Assembly (NCBI RefSeq): GCF_002245895.1
Contig: NZ_NPJZ01000001.1
Span: 5,347,001-5,411,000 of the forward strand
Direction: 5' to 3'
DNA: 64,000 nucleotides
From: Rhodococcus sp. OK302
GTDB lineage: Bacteria > Actinomycetota > Actinomycetes > Mycobacteriales > Mycobacteriaceae
A program made the translations under genes and the position numbers. Within the stretch, counting starts at the first letter, position 1. Every line of letters begins with the position of its first letter. This document shows positions 27,160-36,510 of the stretch, one piece after another. The notes under the pieces were generated by a model. The model saw only the letters and a list, made by a program, of their open reading frames with translations. It ran no database searches and was not told where the DNA came from.

Positions 27160-28404
27160 GTGCCCGTCACACGTCGTCGACGGCCCACGGGCGCACCGGG
27201 CCGCGCTCGCTACCTTCCGCTGGTTTTGATCAACCTCGCGACGCTGTTCTCCGGGATCGGAAACGGCATCGCCATCGTGGTGATCCCGTGGCTGGTCCTC
27301 GAACGCACCGGACGCGCCTCCGACGCCGCCATCGTTGCCGGGGCGGCCGCTGTGCCCCTACTCGTCGCGAGCCTGTTCTCCGGAACCTTTGTCGACAAAT
27401 TCGGCCGACGACGCACCTCGATGGTCTCCGACGCGTTGTCCGCGGTATCGGCGTCGGCAATTCCGCTCTTCGCCGTTACCACCGGCCTGAGTATTCCGTT
27501 GATCGCCGCCCTGGCCGCTCTCGGTGCCACGTTCGATCCGGCAGGCATGGCGGCCCGAGAATCGATGTTGCCGGCGGCTACTCGCGCGGCCGGCTGGAAA
27601 CTCGATCGGACCAACAGCCTCTACGAAGCCAACTACAACGTCGCCTATCTCATCGGACCCGGAGTCGGCGGAGTCCTGATCGCGATGATCGGAGCTGTCA
27701 CGACACTCTGGATCACTGCCGCCGGATTTGTGTTCTCGATAATCGTCGTTGCCTTCATCCGCCTGGCCGATGCCGGAACACCCGAGCAGGACGCGCGGCC
27801 GGCGTCGATCTGGCACGGCACGCTCGACGGCCTGAAGTTCGTGTGGAACAACAAGATTCTGCGAACCCTGGCACTGGTCGACATGGCGGTAGTGGCGCTG
27901 TACATGCCCGTCGAAAGCGTCGTCTTTCCGGTCTACTTCACCGAACTCGATCAACCCGCGCAACTCGGTTCGGTTCTGATGGCCTTGGCTGTCGGCGGGA
28001 TTGTGGGTGCACTCGCTTACGCACCACTCGCGCCCCTGATGTCCCGGCGTTTGATCATGATCTGTGCCATCGGGGTACTCGGCATCGCGATGCTGGCGAT
28101 GGCGCTGCTGCCTCCGCTGTGGGTGATCCTGGTGCTCGCAGGCCTGCAAGGCCTTGTGTACGGCCCGGTGGGCCCGATCGCGAACTACGCCATGCAGACA
28201 CGAAGCCCGGAGCACATGCGCGGACGTGTTGTCGGCGTGATGACGTCGACGGCCTACGCAGCCGGACCGCTCGGATATCTGCTGGTCGGCCCGTTTCTCG
28301 ATCAGTTCGGCATCTCGGCAACCTTTGTCGCTCTGTCCATTCCGATTGTTGTCATCGCCGTGGTGTGCACTGCCCTTCCGGTGCTGGGCGAACTCGACAG
28401 CTAA
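27160..28404 (+). CDS. MFS transporter
   Basis: 414 aa with 12 hydrophobic segments. FVDKFGRRRTSMVSD follows helix 2 (motif A). The overall layout, with PGVGGVLIAMIG in helix 5 and a long cytosolic loop near residue 210, resembles DHA3-type drug/H+ antiporters. Substrate unknown. The GTG at 27160 is preceded by AAGGA. The stop overlaps that of the convergent esterase. Confidence 0.87.
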   Translation: MPVTRRRRPTGAPGRARYLPLVLINLATLFSGIGNGIAIVVIPWLVLERTGRASDAAIVAGAAAVPLLVASLFSGTFVDKFGRRRTSMVSDALSAVSASAIPLFAVTTGLSIPLIAALAALGATFDPAGMAARESMLPAATRAAGWKLDRTNSLYEANYNVAYLIGPGVGGVLIAMIGAVTTLWITAAGFVFSIIVVAFIRLADAGTPEQDARPASIWHGTLDGLKFVWNNKILRTLALVDMAVVALYMPVESVVFPVYFTELDQPAQLGSVLMALAVGGIVGALAYAPLAPLMSRRLIMICAIGVLGIAMLAMALLPPLWVILVLAGLQGLVYGPVGPIANYAMQTRSPEHMRGRVVGVMTSTAYAAGPLGYLLVGPFLDQFGISATFVALSIPIVVIAVVCTALPVLGELDS

Positions 28405-29969
28405 TGGAATCCCATCACGTCATTGCCCCAGGCCGTGCGCAAGCCCTGATCCGGATCGTGGACGAGCGAATCGGTGGTGTCGATCAACAGAGTCGATCGT
28501 TTCTCTTCCTCGTACGGCGCCCAGTGTTTTGAGCCGTCGAGTGCTGCCGGGACGGCATGTCTGGCAAATGCGAGCCACCGACGCTGGATGCGGCCGGCAA
28601 CCTCCAGAGCAGCCTTGCGGCCACTCAACCAGAACGTCGGGTCGACATTCAAAGTACCGAAATTGCCGAATACATACGGTAATTCGGTAGCGTGCCCCGC
28701 ACCGATCCGAGCAGCCTTCAGCATCGGAGTTGCATGATCGAACCGGTACACCCACGTCGGTGAGTGCCGGCAGTGCGCGTCGGCAATCCACAGCGTCGGC
28801 ATCCGGAATGCCGCGTCACGCGAAAGAGCCAGAGCACCACTCGGTTTGGTGTGATCCGGATAGACCGACATGATTTCGGCCAGTCTCGTCGGCGAGATGT
28901 CCGGATGATCGTCGGCCAACGCTTGGAGCATCGCCTCCACCGACTGCGCACTCACCGGCATCAGCGGCGACTTCATGAACTTGAAGATCGACGCCTCGTC
29001 CTTGTTGGAGCCGATGATCAAGGGAATCCTATGGGCGTACCCCTTCTGAAACGCTGCAACGGGGTAGTGCGGCACCAGATCCCGATCCACCACCGGTGCC
29101 ATCGCCAGGGTTCCCGGCATCCGAGTCGGAATTTCGTTGACCAACTCGTCGCCGGCCTTGATGATCAAATCGAGGTCTGCCGTAATGAGCGCGCCGACAT
29201 CGTCGACCGGCGTCGACATCAGCTCGAGAAAACGACTCGCCACCGATTGTGCGCGCTTACGGCCGTAAACCGATGTGGCCGGCGGACTTTGCGCGATCGC
29301 CCGCTGGAACAGTCCTTCGGCACTCGGGCACGTCATCAGCGTCGTGATCGAACCCGCGCCCGACGACTCGCCGAATACCGTCACCTCGTCCGCATCTCCA
29401 CCGAACGCGTCGATGTGATCACGAACCCACCGAAGCGCCGCAATCTGGTCTCGCAAACCACAATTCGACTCGAACACCACATCAGGCGTCGAGAAGGACG
29501 ACAGATCCAGAAATCCGAGCGCGCCGACGCGATAGTTGAACGAGACGATGACAACGTCGCCTGTCTCCGCCAGGTGCCGTCCGTCGTAAATTGTCTGGGC
29601 CGCCGAACCCAGGCAATAGGCACCACCGTGTATCCACACCATCACCGGCCGCGGTGTGCCGTCGGGGCGCGGGGCCCACACATTGATCGACAGGCAATCC
29701 TCGTCGATGACAAAGGCGCGGTCGATCGGAACCGCCGGGCTTTGCCCTTGCGGCGCGATCGGACCGAATTCTCGGCAATCTCGTACGCCATCCCACGGTT
29801 GCGGTGGGCGCGGTGCCCGGAAGCGGTGCTCACCAGTCGGAGCGGCAGCGTAGGGAATTCCCTTCCATACAAAAACCGAACCATCGGCATACCCCCGGAC
29901 GTCACCGTCCGGAGTTCGCACGACCACTGTGTTGTCGTCTGTCTGCTCCGGTCGAATATCAGTCTCCAT
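28401..29969 (-). CDS. Type B carboxylesterase/lipase
   Basis: 522 aa alpha/beta hydrolase. The oxyanion region is PVMVWIHGGAYCLGSA, the nucleophile elbow is FGESSGAGSI, and the GSNKDEASIF loop carries the acidic residue. A catalytic His lies in the region ending IGAGHATELPYVFG. Type B carboxylesterases hydrolyse a broad range of esters. No signal peptide is visible, so it is probably cytosolic. It is divergent from the thiamine operon and convergent with the MFS gene. Confidence 0.9.
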   Translation of the reverse strand: METDIRPEQTDDNTVVVRTPDGDVRGYADGSVFVWKGIPYAAAPTGEHRFRAPRPPQPWDGVRDCREFGPIAPQGQSPAVPIDRAFVIDEDCLSINVWAPRPDGTPRPVMVWIHGGAYCLGSAAQTIYDGRHLAETGDVVIVSFNYRVGALGFLDLSSFSTPDVVFESNCGLRDQIAALRWVRDHIDAFGGDADEVTVFGESSGAGSITTLMTCPSAEGLFQRAIAQSPPATSVYGRKRAQSVASRFLELMSTPVDDVGALITADLDLIIKAGDELVNEIPTRMPGTLAMAPVVDRDLVPHYPVAAFQKGYAHRIPLIIGSNKDEASIFKFMKSPLMPVSAQSVEAMLQALADDHPDISPTRLAEIMSVYPDHTKPSGALALSRDAAFRMPTLWIADAHCRHSPTWVYRFDHATPMLKAARIGAGHATELPYVFGNFGTLNVDPTFWLSGRKAALEVAGRIQRRWLAFARHAVPAALDGSKHWAPYEEEKRSTLLIDTTDSLVHDPDQGLRTAWGNDVMGFH

Positions 29970-30082
29970 GCCGCAGTCTCCTCACGACCTCACCTGAGAA
30001 CAAACTGCACCAAACCTACCAATTTCCAGCAGGTGGGGACGGACCAACAGTTCCGACGGTGTTATGGTCGCCTTGTTCTGAC

Positions 30083-30153
30083 ACGGGGTGCTCCGCATGG
30101 GCGGGGCTGAGAACACACCCGGGAACCTGATCAGGTAATGCTGACGAAGGGAT
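30083..30153 (+). promoter_or_regulatory. TPP riboswitch (THI element)
   Basis: The conserved cores of the TPP aptamer are present in order: GGGGTGC (30085-30091), GGGGCTGAGAACACACCC (30103-30120), GGGAACCTGATCAGG (30121-30135), TAATGCTGACGAAGGGA (30136-30152). The 3' strand of the P1 helix includes AAGGGA, which also serves as the ribosome-binding site of tenA four bases before its ATG. Binding of thiamine diphosphate should therefore hide the start signal. Confidence 0.95.
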
Positions 30154-30156
30154 GTC

Positions 30157-30897
30157 ATGGCTACTACACAGCCTGCATACAGTTCTGCCGTAAACACGGC
30201 GCCGCTCGACGATTCGGGTCGTTTCACCGACCGACTCTGGGCCGAAATCGAGCCACTGCGTGAGTCGATCGACTCACTCGAGTTCCTCCGCCGACTCGGC
30301 GACGGAACCCTCCCGCTCGACGCTTTCCGGCGATACATCGAGCAAGACCAGCTCTACCTCGACGGATATTCCAAGGCACTATCCCTGGTTTCCGCTCACG
30401 CACCGGATGGTCAGGCCGCTGGATTCTGGGCCAACTCGGCTTCGACCGCCGTATCCGTCGAAGCAGCTCTCCACGAGGGCATGCTCACCGGTGGCGTACT
30501 GCCGGAATCGACCGGTCGGCCTGAGCATTCGCAAGCATGCTTGGGATACGTGTCCTATCTGATCGCCACCGCAGCCACGGCGCCTTATCCGGTCTCCGCT
30601 GCAGCGGTACTCCCCTGCTTCTGGATCTACGCGGAGGTCGGGCGCGGGCTGGCTGCGTCGGCACGCGAGGTACTCGACGCCGATCCGTCACATCCGTACG
30701 CGCAGTGGGTCACCACTTACGACGCTCCGGAGTTCCACGAGTCCGTCGCGCGAGCTCGGGCGCTCGTGGACGCAGCCGCTGAAGCCGCTACCGAAGCCGA
30801 CCGCGCCGCGATGAGCGAAGCGTTCCGCATCGCGAGCCGGTACGAGTTGATGTTCTGGGATTCGGCCTTGAACCAGCAGCACTGGCCTGCGTCATGA
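30157..30897 (+). CDS. tenA: TenA family aminopyrimidine aminohydrolase (thiaminase II)
   Basis: 246 aa all-helical TenA protein. The catalytic cysteine lies in LPCFWIYAEVG (Cys154, with Glu160), and CLGYVSYLIATAATAPYPV precedes it. Near the C-terminus, YELMFWDSAL supplies the conserved Glu (about 231). TenA releases HMP from degraded thiamine (aminopyrimidine or formylaminopyrimidine), allowing salvage. It is the first gene under a TPP riboswitch, and its end overlaps the binding-protein gene by four bases. Regulation is therefore by thiamine diphosphate. Confidence 0.93.
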   Translation: MATTQPAYSSAVNTAPLDDSGRFTDRLWAEIEPLRESIDSLEFLRRLGDGTLPLDAFRRYIEQDQLYLDGYSKALSLVSAHAPDGQAAGFWANSASTAVSVEAALHEGMLTGGVLPESTGRPEHSQACLGYVSYLIATAATAPYPVSAAAVLPCFWIYAEVGRGLAASAREVLDADPSHPYAQWVTTYDAPEFHESVARARALVDAAAEAATEADRAAMSEAFRIASRYELMFWDSALNQQHWPAS

Positions 30898-31913
30898 GAT
30901 CGTTGCGACGCGCACTGGCGACCACAGCCGCGATAGCCGCCGCACTGACCATGATCAGCGGATGTTCCAGTGGCACAGAATCATCCGACGCCATTCGGTT
31001 TGCCCTCGACTGGACACCCAACACCAATCACACCGGACTGTACGTCGCGATGCAGGAAGGCTACTTTGCGGACGCCGGCCTCGACGTGTCGATTCTCCCG
31101 TACAACAACACGTCCCCCGATACCTTGGTGGATGCCGGCAATGCCGAGTTCGGGATCAGCACCCAGAGCCAAGCCACGTTCGCACACGCGGCCGGTGCCG
31201 AAACAACCGCCGTCATCGCACCACTTCAGCACCGCGCCACCGGAATCGGCGTCAAAGCCGATCGCGCGGACATCACTCGTCCGCGTGATCTCGACGGAAA
31301 GATCTACGCCGGTTTCGGCGATCCCGGCGAGGTCGAGACACTGCAGCAGGTCATTCGCAACGACGGCGGCACCGGTAACTTCACGACGGTCGCCTTGGGA
31401 ACGTCTGCCTACGAAGCGGTGTACTCCGGAAAAGCCGATTTCACGGTGTCGTATTTTGCCTGGGAAGGCCTCGAGGCCGAACGCAACGGAACTCCGATGC
31501 GCTACTTCCAGTACACCGATTACGGATTTCCCGACGCGTATTCCATTGTGATCAACGGCAATCAGAAGTGGCTGAAAGATCACCCTGACGAGGCCGCCAA
31601 GTTCGTCCAGGCCGTTCAGCGTGGATATCAATCGGCCGCCGACGATCCCGATCGCGCTGCCCAGGATCTGATCGACGCCAACCCCGGCGCCTTCACCGAC
31701 GAAGACCTCGTGCGGGACAGTCAGCGGATGCTCGCGGCCGACTTCATGAAGGACGCCGACGGCGTTGTCGGACGACAGAACCTCGAAACCTGGTCCGGTT
31801 ACTCGGGTTTCCTCTTCGACAACGGGCTTCTAGCCGGACCGGATGGCAAAAAGCTGACCCAGAAGCCGAATTGGTCGGAGTATTTCACCAATGAGTATCT
31901 CGCCGCGCCCTGA
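30894..31913 (+). CDS. thiY: ABC substrate-binding lipoprotein (ThiY/NMT1-like)
   Basis: 339 aa. Lipoprotein signal with lipobox ISGC (Cys24), then a THI5/NMT1-type periplasmic-binding fold: FALDWTPNTNHTGLYVAMQE and YFADAGLDVSILPYNN. Relatives bind N-formyl-4-amino-5-aminomethyl-2-methylpyrimidine (FAMP) or HMP-like pyrimidines. It sits between tenA and the permease in the riboswitch-controlled operon, and it overlaps both (ATGA with tenA; 23 bp with the permease). This fits uptake of a thiamine breakdown product, which TenA then processes. Confidence 0.9.
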   Translation: MRSLRRALATTAAIAAALTMISGCSSGTESSDAIRFALDWTPNTNHTGLYVAMQEGYFADAGLDVSILPYNNTSPDTLVDAGNAEFGISTQSQATFAHAAGAETTAVIAPLQHRATGIGVKADRADITRPRDLDGKIYAGFGDPGEVETLQQVIRNDGGTGNFTTVALGTSAYEAVYSGKADFTVSYFAWEGLEAERNGTPMRYFQYTDYGFPDAYSIVINGNQKWLKDHPDEAAKFVQAVQRGYQSAADDPDRAAQDLIDANPGAFTDEDLVRDSQRMLAADFMKDADGVVGRQNLETWSGYSGFLFDNGLLAGPDGKKLTQKPNWSEYFTNEYLAAP

Positions 31914-32694
31914 TCTGGCCGGCCGCCTGGGATCTGTCACACGGCGAGCGCTGCCCGCGCTCGCCGTTGTCATCCTGCTGGTCGCGGCATGGCAGATCTA
32001 CGTCGACGTCAGTGATATTCGGCCACAGGTTCTGCCGTCGCCGTGGCGTGTGCTCTCACAGGGCTGGGACCACCGTGAGGTGATATCCGGCCATGCATTG
32101 TCGACGCTTCAAGTGACGCTCATCGGATTCACCGTCTCGTTGGTACTGGCGTGGATTCTGGCTGTGGTGGTGGACTTTTCGCCGTGGCTCTCGCGGGCAC
32201 TAGTGCCATTGTTCGTCGTCTCGCAGACCTTGCCGATCATTGCCATCGCTCCTCTGATGATCATCTGGTTCGGTTTCGGTCTGCTGCCGAAGGTTCTGGT
32301 GATCGCCTTGGCAACGTTCTTTCCCATGACAATCGGGCTTATCGAGGGCTTTGCTGCCGCCGATCGAGACGCCGGCGCGCTGCTGCGAAGCATGGGCGCA
32401 TCACGGTGGCAGGAGTTTCGGTACGTCCGCCTGCCCTCGGCGATTCCTCGCTTCTTCACGGCTTTGCGCATCGGCATCACCTATGCCGTCGTGGGTGCGG
32501 TGTTCTCCGAATACGTCGGCGCCACCTCCGGTTTGGGCATCTATATGAGTACACAGAAGAATTCGTTTCGTACGGATCTGGTACTGGCCGCGGTACTGGT
32601 GACTGCGCTCATCAGCGTCACTCTGTATTTGTTGACCTTCGCGATAGAGCGACTGGTTGCGCCGTGGGCGTTGAGCGAAAGGGTGCGAGCATGA
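31891..32694 (+). CDS. thiX: ABC permease (ThiX-like)
   Basis: 267 aa with about six membrane helices. The cytoplasmic EAA loop is present (MGASRWQEFRYVRLPSAIP, about 167-185), and SEYVGATSGLGIYMS lies near the end. It belongs to the BPD/SsuC-type permeases, here of the thiamine-precursor transporter. It overlaps the binding-protein gene by 23 bp and the ATPase gene by four bases. Confidence 0.9.
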   Translation: MSISPRPDLAGRLGSVTRRALPALAVVILLVAAWQIYVDVSDIRPQVLPSPWRVLSQGWDHREVISGHALSTLQVTLIGFTVSLVLAWILAVVVDFSPWLSRALVPLFVVSQTLPIIAIAPLMIIWFGFGLLPKVLVIALATFFPMTIGLIEGFAAADRDAGALLRSMGASRWQEFRYVRLPSAIPRFFTALRIGITYAVVGAVFSEYVGATSGLGIYMSTQKNSFRTDLVLAAVLVTALISVTLYLLTFAIERLVAPWALSERVRA

Positions 32695-33494
32695 TTCCCG
32701 AACGCATTGTCGACGTCGCCTCACTCAGCAAGGAATTCTCCACTCGTGGGGAATCCCGACAGGTTCTCGACGCCGTGTCCTTCCATGCTGCTCCCGGCGA
32801 ATTCGTCTCCGTCATCGGACCGAGTGGCTGCGGCAAGAGCACAATCTTCAATGTTCTGGCCGGTCTCGAAACACCGACCTCGGGAACTGTCACCGTCGGC
32901 GCTGCGGATTCCGGTTCGGAAGTTCTGACCGCCTACATGCCACAGAAGGATCTTCTCTTTCCCTGGCGGACGGTTCTCGACAACACCACGCTCGGCCTCG
33001 AAGTGCAGGGCGTATCCAAGAAGATTGCTCGGGACAAGGCTCGTGAGTTGTTCTCCGCCTTCGGCTTGTCGGGCTTCGAAAATTCAACTCCGTCACAACT
33101 GTCGGGGGGAATGCGTCAGCGTGCTGCCATGTTGCGCACCGTCGTCCAGGGCAAGCCGGTGCTACTGCTGGACGAACCTTTCGGGGCTCTCGATTCTTTG
33201 ACCCGTACCGAGATGCAGTCCTGGTTGCAGGGCGTATGGCAGCAGTATCGGTGGACTGTCTTGATGATCACCCACGACATCCGTGAGGCGATCTACCTCT
33301 CCGACCGTGTTGTTGTTCTCTCGGCCAGGCCGGCGACGGTCAAGCGCGTCGTCGATGTTCCACTTCCACGACCTCGCGAGTTGGACATGATCACCTCGCC
33401 GGAATTTGCGGCCATCGAACGCGAACTCCTCCAGGTGTTGCACAGCGAGACCTTGGCTTCGCTGTCCGATCAAACCTTCTCCAATGATTGCTGA
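32691..33494 (+). CDS. thiZ: ABC ATPase (ThiZ-like)
   Basis: 267 aa. Walker A GPSGCGKST (43-51), Q-loop YMPQKDLLFPW, signature LSGGMRQR, Walker B VLLLDEPFGALD and the switch His in MITHDIREA. It energises the thiamine-precursor importer with the preceding permease and lipoprotein. It is the last gene of the tenA-thiYXZ operon. No terminator hairpin stands out in the 200 bp that follow. Confidence 0.92.
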   Translation: MIPERIVDVASLSKEFSTRGESRQVLDAVSFHAAPGEFVSVIGPSGCGKSTIFNVLAGLETPTSGTVTVGAADSGSEVLTAYMPQKDLLFPWRTVLDNTTLGLEVQGVSKKIARDKARELFSAFGLSGFENSTPSQLSGGMRQRAAMLRTVVQGKPVLLLDEPFGALDSLTRTEMQSWLQGVWQQYRWTVLMITHDIREAIYLSDRVVVLSARPATVKRVVDVPLPRPRELDMITSPEFAAIERELLQVLHSETLASLSDQTFSNDC

Positions 33495-33749
33495 GAATAA
33501 ACTGAGAGCCTCGGACTTCATCAGGCATTTCATACCGGCAGGTACCGGCACCTCACCCTATTTCAGCCAAAACCAGGAAATTCCAGCAAGATTGGCTAAA
33601 TAGATGCGAATCATTGCCTGTTGTGCACACCACCGAACTCTCCAGTAACGTAGTGTGGACCGCCTACGCGGCCACTCACCAGAAAGTAACTGGTAGGTAA
33701 AGTGCGGCGTGGCAGTACCAAAACCGCAACAGATTTGGAAAGGGACAGC

Positions 33750-34319
33750 GTGAGCACACTGCAGTCAGGTCAGAGTCTCGGAGTCGGCCAGGAACTCAAG
33801 TCCGACAACGGTTCCTACGCCCTCACCTTGCAGGACGACGGCAACCTTGTTCTCTCCGAGAACGGCCAGGCCGTCTGGGCCGCCGGCACCAACGGATCGG
33901 GCGGCAATCGCGCGGACGTGCAGGCCGACGGTAACTTTGTCATCTACAAGGATGCGGATGCAGTCTGGGCGTCGCAGACCTCAGGCAACGAGGGCGCTTC
34001 GCTCTCGGTCCAGGACGACCGCAATGTCGTTCTCTCGGCCGGCGGCCGTGTCTTGTGGTCCACGGACACCGCTGTAGCGGCTCCCGTTGCCGAGCCGACG
34101 CCCGAGCCCCAGGCCGCTCCGATGCCCGCACCGGAGCCCGAGTCGGCTCCCGCCGCTCCGGCAGCACAGACGTACACGGTCGAGGGTGGCGACACCCTCT
34201 GGGCCATCGCCGAGCGTTTCTACGGTGACGGCAACCAGTACCAGCGCATCGCCGATGCAAACGGCATCTCCAACCCGGATCTCATCAACGCGGGTCAGGT
34301 TTTGACCATCCCCGCCTAG
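33750..34319 (+). CDS. B-type lectin plus LysM protein
   Basis: 189 aa. Residues about 1-108 form a bulb-type (mannose-binding, GNA-like) lectin domain of repeated units: LTLQDDGNLVLSENGQAVW, then DGNFVIYKDADAVWAS and DDRNVVLSAGGRVLWST. A Pro/Ala/Glu-rich linker (about 110-140) follows, and one LysM (YTVEGGDTLWAIAERFYGD) closes the protein. The GTG at 33750 has AAAGGGACAGC upstream and fits the lectin start. No signal peptide is visible. LysM would bind peptidoglycan and the lectin domain glycans; how it reaches the surface is unclear. Confidence 0.85.
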   Translation: MSTLQSGQSLGVGQELKSDNGSYALTLQDDGNLVLSENGQAVWAAGTNGSGGNRADVQADGNFVIYKDADAVWASQTSGNEGASLSVQDDRNVVLSAGGRVLWSTDTAVAAPVAEPTPEPQAAPMPAPEPESAPAAPAAQTYTVEGGDTLWAIAERFYGDGNQYQRIADANGISNPDLINAGQVLTIPA

Positions 34320-34500
34320 GTCCCACCTGCACAGTTACCCCGGGTATCGACGTTCGTCGGTGCTCGGGGTTCTGCATTTGCCGGCAATTTTTGTGTTGCA
34401 CGACACACTTATCAGTATCCCGATAAGCCGCTTTCGCTGTTCCGCCTGTGTTCGGTTTCGCCTACAGTACTCACGTACTGCTCCCGAAGGTCAGGTGAAC

Positions 34501-35019
34501 ATGAAAGACAGAACAGTCATGATCGGCGCTCTCACAGTGGCCGGTGTTTCTGTAGCTTCAGGTCTCGTCTTCGGAGGAGCAGCGGGCGCATTTGGCGCCA
34601 GTGGCCCCGTCGTCACGCCACCCTCGCTGGTTTCGACGGTCACTGCCGATTCACTCGCAGACTACGAACCGGCAGCGTTCTACAGTTCGATCGCCGTGTC
34701 GACCATCGCGATCCCTCCGACCCCGACATGGGCGGTTGCAGCGGAGGCCACCGCACCACGCAACCAACCCTTGACCGTCGACCTCGACGTTTCGGCCACC
34801 ACACCAGCAGTCCCGACGCCCACGACAGCACCTGCTGTCACCAGTGCCATTGCGCCGACTACCCGCGTTGTTGCGCCGGTGACCAGCACCGTTGCGTCAA
34901 CGACTCGAACCACCACCAAGTCCACCGTGGCCCCGACAACAACGACGTCGAAAGTCACACCCGTCACGACTACCTCGAAAATCCCGGTCGTGACTATCGA
35001 ATTCTCACCCGAAGACTGA
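34501..35019 (+). CDS. Thr/Pro-rich secreted or surface protein
   Basis: 172 aa. A signal-like N-terminus (MKDRTVMIGALTVAGVSVAS, then a Gly/Ala-rich segment) is followed by a mature part that is largely Thr, Val, Ala, Pro and Ser, with repeated TTT-, PTT- and TTS- runs in the last 100 residues. No catalytic motif. Low-complexity proteins of this kind are usually exported and can be cell-wall-associated. AGGTGA precedes the ATG at 34501; a longer frame to 34360 adds unlikely sequence. Confidence 0.65.
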   Translation: MKDRTVMIGALTVAGVSVASGLVFGGAAGAFGASGPVVTPPSLVSTVTADSLADYEPAAFYSSIAVSTIAIPPTPTWAVAAEATAPRNQPLTVDLDVSATTPAVPTPTTAPAVTSAIAPTTRVVAPVTSTVASTTRTTTKSTVAPTTTTSKVTPVTTTSKIPVVTIEFSPED

Positions 35020-35155
35020 CCGGCAATTTCATCGGGCCGCACTAGCGACAAGCTGACCGGCCGTGATCGGCGTTACACCGCTGACCTGCGGACACCGACA
35101 TTGTCGGCCCCTCGCGTTACCGTATAGGTCTCAGCGTTGTGGAAGGAGGTGACTG

Positions 35156-36502
35156 ATGGCCGTGCACGGATTCGATCTCGATCTCAGTGTTAACCGAGCT
35201 TGGACGGAGTTTCAGGCTCGCCTTGCCGATCACATCTCGATCATGGCCGACGGCGATGTCCTCGCTGTCGAGTCTGCGGTCGCTGCCTTCGACCCCGCTG
35301 AGGGCGGCGCTCCCTGTGTTCAGTTCTTGATCTGGGACAACAACATGGTGCGGTGCGAGGTTCCCTCCAACAACTTCCTGCACCCCAAGTTTGCACTCGA
35401 CGACGCCGGCCTCCAAGCTCTCGTCGACCTCGGTTGGGCTCCGCCTTCCGATAATCCCGAAGCTGACAACAGTTCACCGGCGTTCTGCGTCGACAAACGG
35501 CAAAGCTGGGCAGATCAGTTGGCCTCGATGACCGTCGCGGCGTTCCGCACGGTTTTCGGAGTCCAGCACCCGGCATTCCTGTCCAGTGATCTCACCGGCA
35601 ATCAGCAGACACCGGATTTTGATCCGTCGATCACCACCGTCGACGCTATGCCGATCCTCGACCCCACGGCGGCCTACACGCCACACGATGTCGATCACCT
35701 CAAAGAGTTGGTCACGCTTGCCCTCATTCCCATGCTCGGAAATCTTCCCGAGCGTGACGGCGACGGCGATATACCGATTCGCGTCGGATCAACCGTCATG
35801 TTCATCGGTCCGCTCGCGGATTCCCTTGACGTTCAACTGTTTTCACCCCTCGTCCAGGACATCAGCAACCGCACCCGGGCTGCCGAGGTCATCGCGGATC
35901 TCAACCGCAAATGGTCCCGCATCAAGTTCGTCTTGATCGACGACAGATTGTCGGTGTTCCTCGAAGTCGCCGGCTCACCGTTTGTTCCCAAACACCTCAC
36001 CGATACGTGCGCGTCGTTGACGTCGTTCCTACGGAGCGTCGACGACGAATTTGCGGCGCGGATCGGCGGAGAACTGTTTTTCGCGAACAAAAATGGTGAG
36101 GTCGGCGCGCCACAACCAGAGCTCACCTTCGAGGATTTGCCCCCAGAACTCGAAACTCTGCTGCACCTCGACCTTGATGTCGCCGACGATCTCGAAGCCG
36201 TCGCCGATGTCTGCGGCCGCGACCGCGACCTGATCCTGCAGTTGCTCCATGTCAGCAATGAGTGGCAGATTCAGTTGCGAGGCCAAGCCGCCGACGCACA
36301 AAGTCGTGACGACGCCGAAGAAGCCGCGGGATTCTCAGCTCAGGTGACTATGTGGGAACGCATGGTCGACCGCCTACGCGGCGCACTTCGCCTGACTGTG
36401 CTGCCCAACGTCAAGACGGATCCGCCGGCAAAACCGCAGCCTGAGCAGATGGGACTGTTCGCAGATCCCAGCCAGCAAACGCTGTTCGACGATCCGTCCT
36501 GA
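35156..36502 (+). CDS. TY-Chap (Tir-chaperone/YbjN-fold) protein, large
   Basis: 448 aa, acidic. The middle part (about 180-310) includes RVGSTVMFIGPLADSLDVQL and RKWSRIKFVLIDDRLSVFLE. This pattern of beta-strands, with a hydrophobic pair and then FVPKHLTDTCASLTSFL, is shared with the 196-aa protein at 57829-58419. The fold is read as the actinobacterial TY-Chap (T3SS chaperone/YbjN) superfamily, an inference. The N-terminal third (to about 170) looks like a further related domain. AAGGAGGTGA immediately upstream is an unusually strong ribosome-binding site. Function unknown. Confidence 0.75.
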   Translation: MAVHGFDLDLSVNRAWTEFQARLADHISIMADGDVLAVESAVAAFDPAEGGAPCVQFLIWDNNMVRCEVPSNNFLHPKFALDDAGLQALVDLGWAPPSDNPEADNSSPAFCVDKRQSWADQLASMTVAAFRTVFGVQHPAFLSSDLTGNQQTPDFDPSITTVDAMPILDPTAAYTPHDVDHLKELVTLALIPMLGNLPERDGDGDIPIRVGSTVMFIGPLADSLDVQLFSPLVQDISNRTRAAEVIADLNRKWSRIKFVLIDDRLSVFLEVAGSPFVPKHLTDTCASLTSFLRSVDDEFAARIGGELFFANKNGEVGAPQPELTFEDLPPELETLLHLDLDVADDLEAVADVCGRDRDLILQLLHVSNEWQIQLRGQAADAQSRDDAEEAAGFSAQVTMWERMVDRLRGALRLTVLPNVKTDPPAKPQPEQMGLFADPSQQTLFDDPS

Positions 36503-36510
36503 CCTGAGGC

